This document shows, in pieces, positions 32,647 through 43,027 of a stretch of 64,000 nt of DNA. Positions within the stretch are counted from its first letter, which is position 1, and every line of letters starts with the position of its first letter. The DNA is from Tahibacter sp042701255 (GTDB taxonomy: Bacteria > Pseudomonadota > Gammaproteobacteria > Xanthomonadales > Rhodanobacteraceae). The position numbers and the translations under genes are program-made. The stretch lies in assembly GCF_042701255.1 (NCBI RefSeq), contig NZ_CP170554.1:5518001-5582000 (forward strand), given 5' to 3'. Below the pieces are notes generated by a model that saw only the letters and a program-made list of their open reading frames with translations, had not been told where the DNA came from and made no database searches.

Positions 32647-33993
32647 TTATCGCTGGCGGAAAGGCCCCCAGGACGGCTCGCGCACATCCCCGTCGGCCAA
32701 GACCAGTCGCTGGCGAACGCGACCGTCGGCGGACACCGCATACAATACCCCGCGCGGCCCGTCGGTGGCGGCGTACAGCAGCATGCTTCCATTCGGTGCG
32801 AAGCTCGGCGACTCGTCAACGCTGCCCGGGGAAATGGCACTCATCGTCCCCGAACCCTTGCTTCGGTCCAAAACCGCAATACGATACACATTTCCAGTGC
32901 CTTGCGCCATAGCGAACTGCTTGCCGTCATAGGAAATTGACGCTTTCGCGTTGTATTCGCCCTGGAACGTCAGACGGGTCGCATCGCCCCCGTTGACCGA
33001 CACCTGGTAGAGCTGGGGCTTGCCCGAGCGGTCCGAGGTGAACACCAGGCTCTGGCCGTCCGGCATCCACTGCGCCTCGGTGTCGATCGAGAAGTGGTTG
33101 GTGATGCGTTTGGTCTCGCGGCTGCCCAGATCCATGATGAAGATGTCGGGGTTACCGAGGTAGGACAGGGTCAGCGCCAGCTTGGTCCCGTCCGGCGAGA
33201 ACGCCGGCGCGCCGTTGATGCCCTTCTTGTTGGAAACGACCTGACGCGAGCCGGTCGCGATTTCCTGGATGTAGATGGCCGAATCGCCGCGCTCGAAGGA
33301 CACGTAGGCCAGCTTCTTGCCGTCCGGCGACCAGGACGGCGACAGCAGCGGCTCGCGCGAGCGGACCAGCACCTGCGGGTTGTAGCCGTCGGAGTCGGCG
33401 ACCATCAGCGCGTAGTTGATGTTCGGGCTGACGCCGGCAGCCGTCACATAGGCGATGCGCGTCCAGAACGCGCCGCGGACGCCGGTGATTTTTTCGTAGA
33501 TCAGGTCGGCGACCTGGTGGCCGACGCCGCGCAGGTCGCTGCGCTGGCCGGTGATCGCCAAGCCGAGCAGACGCTCCTGCTTGGCCACGTCGTAGAGTTC
33601 GAACTCCACGCGCATCGCACCGCCGTCGGCGTCGGTCATGCGGCCGACGACGATGTAGGCCTGCTTGAGCAGGTTCCAGGTCGGGAACTTGATGTCGCTG
33701 CCGCGGGACGGGAATTCGACCACGTCCTTCTTGTCCAGCGCCTTGAACTTGCCCGAACGCGCCAAGTCCATGCGCACGACGTCGGAAACGTCGGTCTCGC
33801 TCGGGGCGCCGGCGGCCTCGAAAGCGAAAGGAACTACGGTGATCGGGGTGGCAGCGCCCGTGCCGTCGCGGATGACGATGGTCGGGACGTCGCCACTGAG
33901 CCCCTGGGCCGACGCCGGGTTCTGCGCCAGAACCGCCGTGCCGAGCAGGCAGAGCAGCAGGCTGGCGAATCGCGTTACGAAATTGGCTGGCAT
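32647..33993 (-). CDS. tolB: Tol-Pal system beta-propeller protein TolB
   Basis: Periplasmic hub of the Tol-Pal machine, binding Pal and TolA. The 448-residue protein has a signal peptide (FASLLLCLLGTAVLA), an N-terminal alpha/beta domain (VVPFAFEAAGAPSETDVSDVVRMDL) and a six-blade propeller whose blades repeat SWSPDGKKLAYVSF, AFSPDGTKLAL and WMPDGQSLVFTSDRSGKPQLYQV. The length is normal. It is 15 bp downstream of the extra TolA-domain gene. Confidence 0.96.
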   Translation of the reverse strand: MPANFVTRFASLLLCLLGTAVLAQNPASAQGLSGDVPTIVIRDGTGAATPITVVPFAFEAAGAPSETDVSDVVRMDLARSGKFKALDKKDVVEFPSRGSDIKFPTWNLLKQAYIVVGRMTDADGGAMRVEFELYDVAKQERLLGLAITGQRSDLRGVGHQVADLIYEKITGVRGAFWTRIAYVTAAGVSPNINYALMVADSDGYNPQVLVRSREPLLSPSWSPDGKKLAYVSFERGDSAIYIQEIATGSRQVVSNKKGINGAPAFSPDGTKLALTLSYLGNPDIFIMDLGSRETKRITNHFSIDTEAQWMPDGQSLVFTSDRSGKPQLYQVSVNGGDATRLTFQGEYNAKASISYDGKQFAMAQGTGNVYRIAVLDRSKGSGTMSAISPGSVDESPSFAPNGSMLLYAATDGPRGVLYAVSADGRVRQRLVLADGDVREPSWGPFRQR

Positions 33994-34008
33994 ATCGATC
34001 CTGCTCTT

Positions 34009-34377
34009 CTAGTGACCGCTGTGTTTGAAAACGAGGTGTACGCGGCGCTGAAAGACACTTTCAAAACCGGCATACGGTAACGGGGAGACCCGCCGCACGG
34101 CCTGTTCCAGGCTTGTGCGAGTGGCCGCATCAGCATTGCAATCGTTCCCGAAGCTAACCTGAACGACGGTGCCGCCGTCGGCCTGTTCGATGTCGAGGGC
34201 ACAGTCCAGATCGGCTGTCTGCGCCTCCGGTACGAGCCAGTCGCGCTGGATCGCTGCGTGCAGGGCTTCGACATAGGCCTCGATCGGTGCAGCGGCCGGC
34301 TGCCGCGCCAGGAGCGGCGCCGACAACGTCAGCAGCACGAGAGCCGATGCAGCAGCCGCAGCGCGCTCAGCCGTCAT
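34009..34377 (-). CDS. Stand-alone TolA C-terminal (domain III) protein
   Basis: A 122-residue exported protein with a hydrophobic N-terminal signal (ASALVLLTLSAPLLA) and a single TolA domain III. It closely copies the C-terminus of TolA just upstream: CNADAATRTSLEQAVRRVSPLPY and GFESVFQRRV against CNADAATRTTLEQAPRRASPLPY and GYETVFKRKI. It lacks TolA's membrane anchor and long helix. Its ATG at 34377 lies inside the end of tolA (11-bp overlap), so it is translated with it. The domain likely arose by tandem duplication. It could bind TolB, Pal or CpoB, or act as a colicin-like receptor decoy; that is inference. Confidence 0.85.
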   Translation of the reverse strand: MTAERAAAAASALVLLTLSAPLLARQPAAAPIEAYVEALHAAIQRDWLVPEAQTADLDCALDIEQADGGTVVQVSFGNDCNADAATRTSLEQAVRRVSPLPYAGFESVFQRRVHLVFKHSGH

Positions 34378-35185
34378 AGGTGAACTCGAAGCGGATCTTG
34401 CGCTTGAACACCGTCTCGTAACCCTTGTACGGCAGCGGCGAGGCACGCCGCGGCGCCTGCTCCAAGGTCGTGCGCGTGGCCGCGTCGGCATTGCAGGGGC
34501 TCACGACCACGGCCTGGATCACGTCGCCGCCGACGATCTGGGTAATCTCCAAGGTGCAGCGCACACCGGGAGGCGTCGTGTCCGGACGCAGCCAGGCGTC
34601 GGTCACGGCCTTCTGGATCGCCGCGTAATACTCGGCCTCGAGGCTCGCATCCTGGCCTTCCTGGCCGGTCTTGGCCTCATCGGCGATCATCGCGTTGAGG
34701 TAGTCCTGCTCTTTCTTGGCCTGCTCGCGCGCCTGCTTTTCGCGCAGTTGCTTCTCGCGATCTTCCTTGAGCTTCTTCTGCTTCTCGGCCTCGGCCGCCT
34801 GTTTCTCGGCCAGCTCGATCTGCTGTTTTTTCTTGAGCTCTTCCTGGACCCTGGCGTTTTCCTCGGCCTTGAGCTGGGTCACCTTGTCGGTGATCTTCTC
34901 CTGATCCTTCTTGTCTTCCTTGGGCGGCTCGGGCGCGGGCTCTTCTGCCTTCGGCGGCGTCTCGACGGGCTTGGCTTCGACCGGCTTGGGTTTCGGCTTG
35001 GGCTTGCTGGCCGGCTTGGGCGCCTGAGCCGGACCGATCAGGGTGGCTTCAATGATTGGTCCCTGCACCGCCACCTGGACGGTGCTGCTCGTCCACCACA
35101 GGCTCATGCCGACGAGCGCGAGCACCAGGAGGTGCACCGCGAGCGAGTAGAGAAAAGGTCGAAGGGAAGGTTCGTCGCTGGCCAT
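34367..35185 (-). CDS. tolA: Tol-Pal system protein TolA
   Basis: Inner-membrane protein spanning the periplasm and coupling TolQR energy to Pal. The 272-residue protein has one N-terminal membrane helix (PFLYSLAVHLLVLALVGMSLWW), a proline-lysine region (ASKPKPKPKPVEAKP), a long charged helix rich in Lys, Glu and Gln (EKQAAEAEKQKKLKEDREKQ) and the C-terminal domain III with CNADAATRTTLEQA. I used the ATG at 35185 because it leads straight to the membrane helix; the frame upstream is artificial. The helix is shorter than in E. coli. Genes order is tolQ-tolR-tolA, then the duplicate domain, then tolB. Confidence 0.95.
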   Translation of the reverse strand: MASDEPSLRPFLYSLAVHLLVLALVGMSLWWTSSTVQVAVQGPIIEATLIGPAQAPKPASKPKPKPKPVEAKPVETPPKAEEPAPEPPKEDKKDQEKITDKVTQLKAEENARVQEELKKKQQIELAEKQAAEAEKQKKLKEDREKQLREKQAREQAKKEQDYLNAMIADEAKTGQEGQDASLEAEYYAAIQKAVTDAWLRPDTTPPGVRCTLEITQIVGGDVIQAVVVSPCNADAATRTTLEQAPRRASPLPYKGYETVFKRKIRFEFTYDG

Positions 35186-35195
35186 GAACGACAGC

Positions 35196-35633
<438 letters not shown>

Positions 35634-35675
35634 CGGCGGCTCCAACGGACGGGAAAAAAACGCGGGGTTGCGCGT

Positions 35676-36359
35676 TTACTCCTCGGCGTGCGCCTGACGC
35701 TGCAGGATGGACGAGAACTCTTCGGTGAACGTGTCGAAGCGCGTCGCGACGCGCTCGACCTTGTTCGAATAGCGGTTGTAGGCCCAGGAGGCCGGGATCG
35801 CCGCGATCAGGCCCATGGCGGTCGCGACCAGCGCTTCGGAGATGCCCGGAGCGACGCTGGCGATCGTGGCCTCTTTCATGTTGGCCAGGCCCTGGAACGA
35901 AATCATGATGCCGTAGACCGTACCGAGCAGGCCGACGTAGGGACTGATCGAGCCGACGTTGGCGAGGAATTCGAGATTGCCTTCGAGGCGGTCGATCTCG
36001 CGCGACTGCGCCACACGCATCGCGCGCTGAGCGCCTTCGAGCAGGGTGCGCGGGTCGACGCCGCGGCGCTGCCGCAGGCGGGCGAACTCGCGGAAGCCCG
36101 CTTCGAAGATGCTCTCGATGCCGCTGATGCGTTCGCCGCGGCCGGTGACCTCGCGGAACAGCGCGGCCAGATCGGCGCCGGACGAGAAGCGCTCCTCGAA
36201 TTCGTTCGCGCTGCCCTGCGCCGTCTTCAGCATGCTGTGCTTGCGGAAAATGATCATCCAGGACAGGAACGAGAACGTGAGCAGGACCAGCATCACGAAC
36301 TTGACGAACAGACTCGCGTGCAGCACCAGCTGCCACAGATTCAGATCACCAGCGTTCAT
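35676..36359 (-). CDS. tolQ: Tol-Pal system protein TolQ
   Basis: Inner-membrane proton-channel protein (MotA/ExbB family) that powers TolA. The 227-residue protein has three membrane helices, the first at HASLFVKFVMLVLLTFSFLSW, and the conserved ISPYVGLLGTVYGIMISFQGL and ATAMGLIAAIPASWAYN segments. Its ATG overlaps the stop of ybgC by four bases (ATGA), so the two are translationally coupled. It is the first tol gene proper. Confidence 0.96.
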   Translation of the reverse strand: MNAGDLNLWQLVLHASLFVKFVMLVLLTFSFLSWMIIFRKHSMLKTAQGSANEFEERFSSGADLAALFREVTGRGERISGIESIFEAGFREFARLRQRRGVDPRTLLEGAQRAMRVAQSREIDRLEGNLEFLANVGSISPYVGLLGTVYGIMISFQGLANMKEATIASVAPGISEALVATAMGLIAAIPASWAYNRYSNKVERVATRFDTFTEEFSSILQRQAHAEE

Positions 36360-36769
36360 GCCTTGGAAATCTCCACAAACAGGTCGTCGGGAATGGGACG
36401 GGGACGGAAAGCAGCGGCATCGACACAGGCCGCCCGCACACGCGCCTCGGACAGCAGCAGACCGTCGGCCGTACGCAGGATCTGCTGCTGGAACACGAGA
36501 CTCGCCGGGCGCCGCTCGACGAGGGCCACGGTGACGTCCAGCAGGTCGTCGAGCCGCGCCGGCTTGGCGAAGCCGATCGCGATGTCGCGCACGACGAAAA
36601 CGACGTTATTGTCCTTGCGCAGCCGCTCCTGCTCAATACCGAGATGACGCAGATATTCGCTGCGTGCGCGCTCGAGGAAGCGCAGGTAGCTCGCGTGGTA
36701 GACGACGCCGCCGGCGTCGGTATCTTCCCAGTAGACCCGCAGCGACCAGCGGAACGGAGCAGCGTGCAT
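36356..36769 (-). CDS. ybgC: Acyl-CoA thioesterase YbgC (Tol-Pal associated)
   Basis: Hot-dog-fold thioesterase that hydrolyses short acyl-CoA and interacts with phospholipid metabolism near the Tol-Pal complex. The 137-residue protein has the signature VYWEDTDAGGVVYHASYLRFLERARSEYL, with the catalytic Asp in YWEDTDAGG and active-site His in VVYHASY. It leads the ybgC-tolQ-tolR-tolA operon and lies 88 bp after ruvB. The intervening stretch probably holds its own promoter. Confidence 0.94.
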   Translation of the reverse strand: MHAAPFRWSLRVYWEDTDAGGVVYHASYLRFLERARSEYLRHLGIEQERLRKDNNVVFVVRDIAIGFAKPARLDDLLDVTVALVERRPASLVFQQQILRTADGLLLSEARVRAACVDAAAFRPRPIPDDLFVEISKA

Positions 36770-36857
36770 CGGGTCTTCCTTGGCGGAGGCGGAGTCGTTT
36801 GCGCGCAGAACGACGCGGGAGCATAGCCGGCCGCGCCTGAACGCGGTCGCACCCGGC

Positions 36858-37888
<1,031 letters not shown>

Positions 37889-37892
<4 letters not shown>

Positions 37893-39766
37893 ATCTCCAC
37901 CTGCGTGCCGAGCTCGATCAGGCGATTGCCCGGAATCTGGAAGAACGCCGTCGCCGGCAGCGCGTTGCGCTGCATGAACGCGAACAGCCGGTCACGCCAC
38001 AGCGGCATGCCCGGACGATCGGTCGCGACGATGCTCTCGCGGCTCAGGAAGAAGGTCGTGTCCATCATGTCGAAGACCAGACCGACCTTCTCGCATTTGG
38101 CCAGCATGTCGGGCACGTCCGGATCTTCGGCGAAGCCGTAGCGCAGGGTCAGCTGGTGGAAATCATGGCCCAGCGAAACGAGCTCGATGCGTTCCTCGGG
38201 CTCGGCCGTCGGCGTTTCCAGCCATTCGACCGTGAGCACGACGTTCTGTTCGTGCAGCACCTTGTTGTGCTTGAGGTTGTGCAGCAGCGCATGCGGCACG
38301 GCGTCGGGCTGGGCGGTCAGGAACACGGCCTGGCCCGGCACGCGCAACGGCGGATGCTCGGCGATGGATTCGATGAAGGGCTTGAGCGCGAGGCCACCCT
38401 GCTTGAGCTCGCGGATCACGAGCTCGCGGCCGCGACGCCAGGTCGTCATCACGGTGAACACGACGAGGCCGAGCACCAGCGGGAACCAGCCGCCGTGCTC
38501 GACCTTCTCGAGATTCGCGCCGAGGAAGGCCAGGTCGACGATCAGGAACAGGCTGCCGAGCGCGGCGATGTGCCAGCGTTTCCAGTTCCAGATCCGCCGC
38601 GCGACGATGATGACGAGCACCGAGTCGATGGTCATCGTGCCGATGACCGCGATGCCGTAGGCCGCGGCGAGATTGGTCGAGCTGTGGAAGCCGATCACGA
38701 CTGCGACGGTCAGCACGAGCAGCGCGCGATTGAGCCAGGGCAGATAGATCTGGCCCATGGTCTCGCGCGAGGTGTGCACGACTTCCATGCGCGGCAGATA
38801 GCCCAGCTGTATGGCCTGGCGCGTGACCGAGAACGCGCCGGAGATCACCGCCTGCGAAGCGATGACCGCGGCGAGCGTGGCCAGCGCGATCATCGGATAG
38901 AGCAGCACCGGCGGAACCAGCAGGTAGAACGGGTTGGCCGCGGCCGCGGGATCCGCGAGCAGCAGCGCGCCCTGGCCGAGGTAGTTCAGCATCAGCGCCG
39001 GCAGCACGAACGCGAACCAGGCGCGGCGTATCGGCCGCTTGCCGAAATGGCCCATGTCGGCGTACAGCGCCTCGGCGCCGGTCAATGCGAGGATGACCGA
39101 TGCCAGCGCGAAGAAACCGACGCGGCCGTTCTCGAGGAAAAATTCGACTGCGTAATACGGGTTCAGTGCTTCGAGTACCTGCGGCGCCTTGACGACCTTG
39201 GCCAGGCCCAGCAGCGCCAGCGACAGGAACCAGACCACCATGATCGGCGCGAACACGCGCGCGACGCGCGCCGTGCCGCTGCGCTGCAGCGAGAACAGCG
39301 CGATCAGCACGACCACCGCGATCGGCACGACGTAGCGGTTCAGCGCCGGCGTGGCCACGTTCAGGCCTTCGACCGCGCTGAGCACCGACATGGCCGGCGT
39401 GATGACGCTGTCGCCGAAGAACAGCGAGGCGCCGAACAGGCCCAGCACCATGATGAACCAGCGCGCCCGCGCGCTCGATCGCACGCCGCGATGGGCCAGG
39501 GTAGTCAGCGCCATGATGCCGCCTTCACCCTTGTTGTCGGCCGACATGATGAAGGTCGCGTACTTGATCGAGACCACGACGATCAGCGACCAGAAGATCA
39601 GCGACAGCACGCCGAGCACGTTGTCGGGGCTGACGGCGACGCCGTGCGGGCCGAACGCTTCCTTCAGCGTGTACAGCGGGCTGGTGCCGATGTCGCCGTA
39701 GACCACGCCGATCGCACCCAGGGCCAGGGCGTACAGGTTCTTGTTGCCGTGATCGTGACTGCTCAT
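37889..39766 (-). CDS. kup: Low-affinity potassium uptake protein Kup
   Basis: Proton-coupled potassium importer. The 625-residue protein has about twelve membrane helices with the family opening LYALALGAIGVVYGDIGTSPLYTLKEAFG, the SADNKGEGGIMAL loop, the FFGDSVITPAMSVLSAVEGL segment and the C-terminal cytoplasmic domain (HNLKHNKVLHEQNVVLTVEWLETP). I used the ATG at 39766; the frame upstream is artificial. It sits between ruvA and ruvB in the ruv cluster and overlaps ruvB by four bases. That insertion is stable enough to share translational coupling. Confidence 0.96.
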
Positions 39767-39800
39767 GTCGTCGCGAGTCGGAAAGGGAAAGAGAGCACGA

Positions 39801-40394
39801 TCAGCGCAGCGCTGCGCGCAGGGCTTTGCGGATGATGGCTTCGGCGCTGTCGCCGGGCGCCGCGGCATCCTTGACCAGGCGGCTGACCTCGGCCGGCTTG
39901 TAGCCGAGCTGCTGCAGCGCGACGCTGGCTTCGGCCACCGGATCGGCCGGCACGGCGCCGGATGGACCGAGTCCGGGCACGCCCGGGCCAATCGCATCGA
40001 CGCGGTCGCGCAGCTCGACGATGATGCGTTCCGCGGTCTTCTTGCCGATGCCCGGAATGCGCGTCAGCGCGGCGACGTCGCCGGTCTGGACCAGGCGCGA
40101 AAATTCCTCGACCGATGCACCCGACAGGATGGCCAGCGCGATCTTGGCGCCGATGCCGCTGACCTTCTGCACGTGGCGGAACAGGCTGCGCTCGACTTCG
40201 CGCAGGAAGCCGTACAGCGCGACGGAGTCTTCCTTGACCGCATAGTGCGTGCAGAGCGTGACCTCGCGGCCGAGTTCCGGCAGATCGTAGAACGTCGACA
40301 TCGGCGCTTCGAGTTCGTAGCCGACGCCGTTGACGTCGACGAGCAGCCACGGCGGCTGCTTGGACACGAGCACGCCTTTCAATCGCCCTATCAT
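39801..40394 (-). CDS. ruvA: Holliday junction branch migration protein RuvA
   Basis: Tetrameric junction-binding protein that loads RuvB. The 197-residue protein begins MIGRLKGVLVSKQPPWLLVDVNGVGYEL, an OB-fold, continues with two helix-hairpin-helix motifs (VSGIGAKIALAILSG and IPGIGKKTAERIIVEL) and ends in the mobile domain III after a GPSGAVPADP linker. The ATG at 40394 overlaps the ruvC stop (ATGA), the chosen start over an upstream frame extension. It lies 34 bp upstream of kup. Confidence 0.97.
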   Translation of the reverse strand: MIGRLKGVLVSKQPPWLLVDVNGVGYELEAPMSTFYDLPELGREVTLCTHYAVKEDSVALYGFLREVERSLFRHVQKVSGIGAKIALAILSGASVEEFSRLVQTGDVAALTRIPGIGKKTAERIIVELRDRVDAIGPGVPGLGPSGAVPADPVAEASVALQQLGYKPAEVSRLVKDAAAPGDSAEAIIRKALRAALR

Positions 40395-40912
40395 CGCCTG
40401 CGCCTCCATGCGGTGCGCGGTATGCCGATGCGCTGCGTCGTCGCGCGCGTATGCGCGTGGGTCAGCGCAATCGCCAGCGCGTCGGCCGCGTCGGCCTGGA
40501 GTTTACCCGGCAATTGCAGCAGCACGCCGACCATGTGCTGGATCTGGGCCTTGTCGGCGCCGCCGCCGCCGACCACGGCCTGCTTGATTTCCTTGGGCGC
40601 GTATTCGGCCACGCTCAGGTTGCGCGTGACCACGGCGCAGAGCGCCGCGCCGCGGGCCTGGCCCAGTTTCAGCGCCGAATCGGGGTTCTTGGCCATGAAG
40701 ACGCGCTCGATCGCGACCTCGTCGGGGCGATAGGTCTCGATGATCGCGCCGAGATCCTCGAACAGCTGCTTGAGGCGCAGCATGAAGCTGTCGTTGTCGA
40801 GCAGATTCACGGTCGCATGGAAGACGTGGACCGTCTTGCCCGTAGGATCCGTATCGATGATGCCGACGCCGGTGCGCTGGGAGCCCGGGTCGACGCCGAG
40901 TATGCGCGTCAT
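40391..40912 (-). CDS. ruvC: Holliday junction resolvase RuvC
   Basis: Endonuclease that cuts Holliday junctions. The 173-residue protein has the acidic catalytic tetrad: Asp7 in RILGVDPGSQRTG, Glu in DEVAIERVF, and two Asp in QADAADALAIALTH. The ATG at 40912 is right before the conserved strand; a longer frame upstream to 41179 is artificial. It begins the ruvC-ruvA-kup-ruvB run. Confidence 0.97.
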   Translation of the reverse strand: MTRILGVDPGSQRTGVGIIDTDPTGKTVHVFHATVNLLDNDSFMLRLKQLFEDLGAIIETYRPDEVAIERVFMAKNPDSALKLGQARGAALCAVVTRNLSVAEYAPKEIKQAVVGGGGADKAQIQHMVGVLLQLPGKLQADAADALAIALTHAHTRATTQRIGIPRTAWRRRR

Positions 40913-41190
40913 CAGCGGTCCCGGCCGCAGCGGTGGGGCGCAACGGCGGCAACGGCAGGCGACAGCGCAGCGGCTTCGCCCAGTCCTCTCGTGAAATCGC
41001 CGCCCATCGCCTCGCGCCCGGGAACCACCCTGAGCCGGGCAGTCTAGCAAGAGCTTCGCTGCAGTGCAGCGAGACCGGCTGCGGCAGTGGCGGGAGCCAT
41101 ACGCCGACGGACGCAGGAGCCTCACGCGAACGAGCTGCCGGAACCTGGGACGACGGCCAGCCGCCGTCGCCTGCCCCACCGCCCGTTCAC

Positions 41191-41221
41191 AAAAAAAGCG
41201 CGATCTCGCGATCGCGCTTTT
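41191..41221 (-). terminator. Rho-independent terminator of the secreted-protein gene
   Basis: Reading leftward from the stop at 41265, a 12-bp perfect stem (41194-41205 with 41210-41221), a 4-base loop and then seven T. The 352 bp between the ruvC start and the secreted-protein stop holds this terminator and no gene. Confidence 0.88.
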
Positions 41222-41264
41222 CTGGTCAGGTCAGACCGCGCCGACAGGCACGGCGACTGCGGCT

Positions 41265-41867
41265 TCAGTCGACCGAGAAGGTCTGCAGCGAAACCGGGGT
41301 GGTGCCGGCGGTGATCGCCGCGCCCGTGTTGTCGTAGCAGATCTGGTTGATCGTCGCCGGATATCCGCCGCTGGCGCCCGTGTTCATCTGCACCCAGGCG
41401 TAATTGATCGCCGACGTGGCCTCGTTATAGAAGCGCACGCCGAGATACTTGCCGGTCTGCGTCGTCTGCCAGTTGGCGAACGGAGCCGCGCCACCGCCAC
41501 CGGAGTTGACGATGTAGGTCTGCGCCGGACCGATGGTGGCGCCCGAGCTCAGCGCGTCATACACGGTCGCCGTGGATGCTCCGCCGAAACTGTTGGCCGG
41601 CGTCGTCGGCCAGAAGAAATACAGCGCCGAAGCACCGGTCTGGTACAGGTTGATGTCCCAGCCCGCGACACCGGAACCCGCGGTGCCGGTCGCGCCGGTC
41701 ACGAGGTTCATATAGACGCCGTCGATATTGGCGGGGACCGACAGTGCCGGCGAGCTGCAAACGATGGCGGCCATGCTGGACGTCGAGGCGACGGTGAGGA
41801 CGAGCGCGCCGGCGGAAAGGCCGACGATACGACGTATAGAACTTGTGAGAACTGCAGAGCGCTTCAT
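41265..41867 (-). CDS. Secreted protein of unknown function
   Basis: A 200-residue exported protein with a signal peptide (VGLSAGALVLTVASTSSMA). It contains PANIDGVYMNLVTGATG, AGWDINLYQTGASALYFFWP and YLGVRFYNEATSAINYAWVQM, a beta-rich pattern also found in uncharacterised secreted proteins of Lysobacterales. No catalytic motif, no C-terminal membrane anchor and only two cysteines (probably a disulfide) are seen. The strong terminator downstream shows it is a single-gene unit. The A/T-rich upstream 60 bp should hold its promoter. Confidence 0.72.
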   Translation of the reverse strand: MKRSAVLTSSIRRIVGLSAGALVLTVASTSSMAAIVCSSPALSVPANIDGVYMNLVTGATGTAGSGVAGWDINLYQTGASALYFFWPTTPANSFGGASTATVYDALSSGATIGPAQTYIVNSGGGGAAPFANWQTTQTGKYLGVRFYNEATSAINYAWVQMNTGASGGYPATINQICYDNTGAAITAGTTPVSLQTFSVD

Positions 41868-42130
41868 TGTTCATTCCCCAGCTGAAATAAGAAAAATTTC
41901 ATTCTGCAAAAATTCAACAAATCCAGTTCAGCGACCCGACCAGGGAGCACGGACCCTGTGACGCATAACCTTGCAATCCATTGTCGACCAGGCGCAGCCT
42001 GAAAAGGGGCGCCGAAGAAGGTCAAGCGCGTTTCGTACTGCCAAGCAGACCCGCGAAACGACGAGCAGGGGCATAGACGCCGAACTGAACGGTCGCAGCC
42101 TCCCAGCAGCGAACCGCCGCTCAGGATACT

Positions 42131-42798
42131 TTACTGAGCGCGGGCAGCAAGCTTTATCGGCGTTTCCGCGCCCGGCTGCGTGAACGAGCCGGACCGCAGG
42201 AAGCGTGCCGCGAGCGTCGCGGCCGTCGCGGAAAACGTCAAACCCGTATGTGAAACATATACTTCGCAGTGTTCGGCAGCGCCGGACCAGCGCGTCTCGG
42301 CGACGCTGACGGTGCCGTCGTTGGGGCCGTCGAACACCCCCAGCAGCTGCCCCACACCGACCGCGCGCGCGTGCCGGCGATCACGCCGACCTCGGCCGGC
42401 GGCGCCCGGTCCGGCAGGCCGCTGCAGAGTATTTCGGCGCTGCAGCCGAGCAGCTGGGCACGGCTATCGCGACGGGTCAGACGCTGGGCGACGGCGCTGC
42501 CGTTCAGTGGCGAGCCCAGGCAGACGACCCGGCCGTCCAGCGCGACCGGCAGACGCTCCAGTGCGCGCAACGCGACCAGGCCGCCGAGACTGTGACCGAC
42601 CAGATGCACGCGGCGCGCCGGTTGCGCCTGTATGCGCCGGCCCAGGCGTTCGAGGCTGCGCTCGTCGCGACCGAAGACGCTGGCGTAATCGAAGAGCTCG
42701 GTACGGAAGCCGGCCTCGCGCAGACGCCGACGCAACAACAGCAGGCTGAACGCCCGCATCCAGACACCGTGGATCAGTATGACGGTCTCGTCGCGCAT
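42131..42798 (-). pseudogene. Alpha/beta hydrolase (lipase-like), frameshifted
   Basis: Two frames join into one hydrolase. The first gives MRDETVILIHGVWMRAFSLLLLRRRL, the nucleophile elbow HLVGHSLGGLVALRAL and ends AEVGVIAGTRA. The second continues VGVGQLLGVFDGPNDGTVSVAETRW, EHCEVYVSHTGLTFS. The catalytic Ser is in GHSLGG, the Asp in FDGPNDG and the His in VSHTGL. The frame switches in the GC run at 42362-42371 (two bases extra or one missing). The intact product would be about 221 residues and resembles PGAP1-type or esterase proteins. Confidence 0.7.
42362..42371. repeat. GC-dinucleotide run at the hydrolase frame switch
   Basis: Five CG units at the exact point of frame change, as in cydD and the DUF1003 gene. 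Confidence 0.85.
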
Positions 42799-42844
42799 GG
42801 CCGCATCCTGCGCGAACGGCCGCTGCTGCGGCAAGCTGCAGTCT

Positions 42845-42879
42845 CACGCATGTTCATGCATGTCTCATGCATATGCGTG
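42845..42879. other. Imperfect hairpin between aspS and the hydrolase
   Basis: A 14-bp inverted repeat (left arm 42845-42851 plus 42856-42862, right arm 42866-42879) with a 4-base bulge and 3-base loop, built around ATGCAT units. It could be an operator or a weak terminator of aspS; no T run follows. Confidence 0.3.
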
Positions 42880-43027
42880 GGCAGCACGAAGAAACGAAAG
42901 GAAGAAATTCCACTTCGCTGCATTGCGCAGCGAGGAATCGCCGCGGCACTCCGGGTGCTGCGCGGCGGTCGCCTGCCGGGGCACGAGGCCCCGGCACGAT
43001 CAACGAAGTATCGACTTGAAAGAGCGA

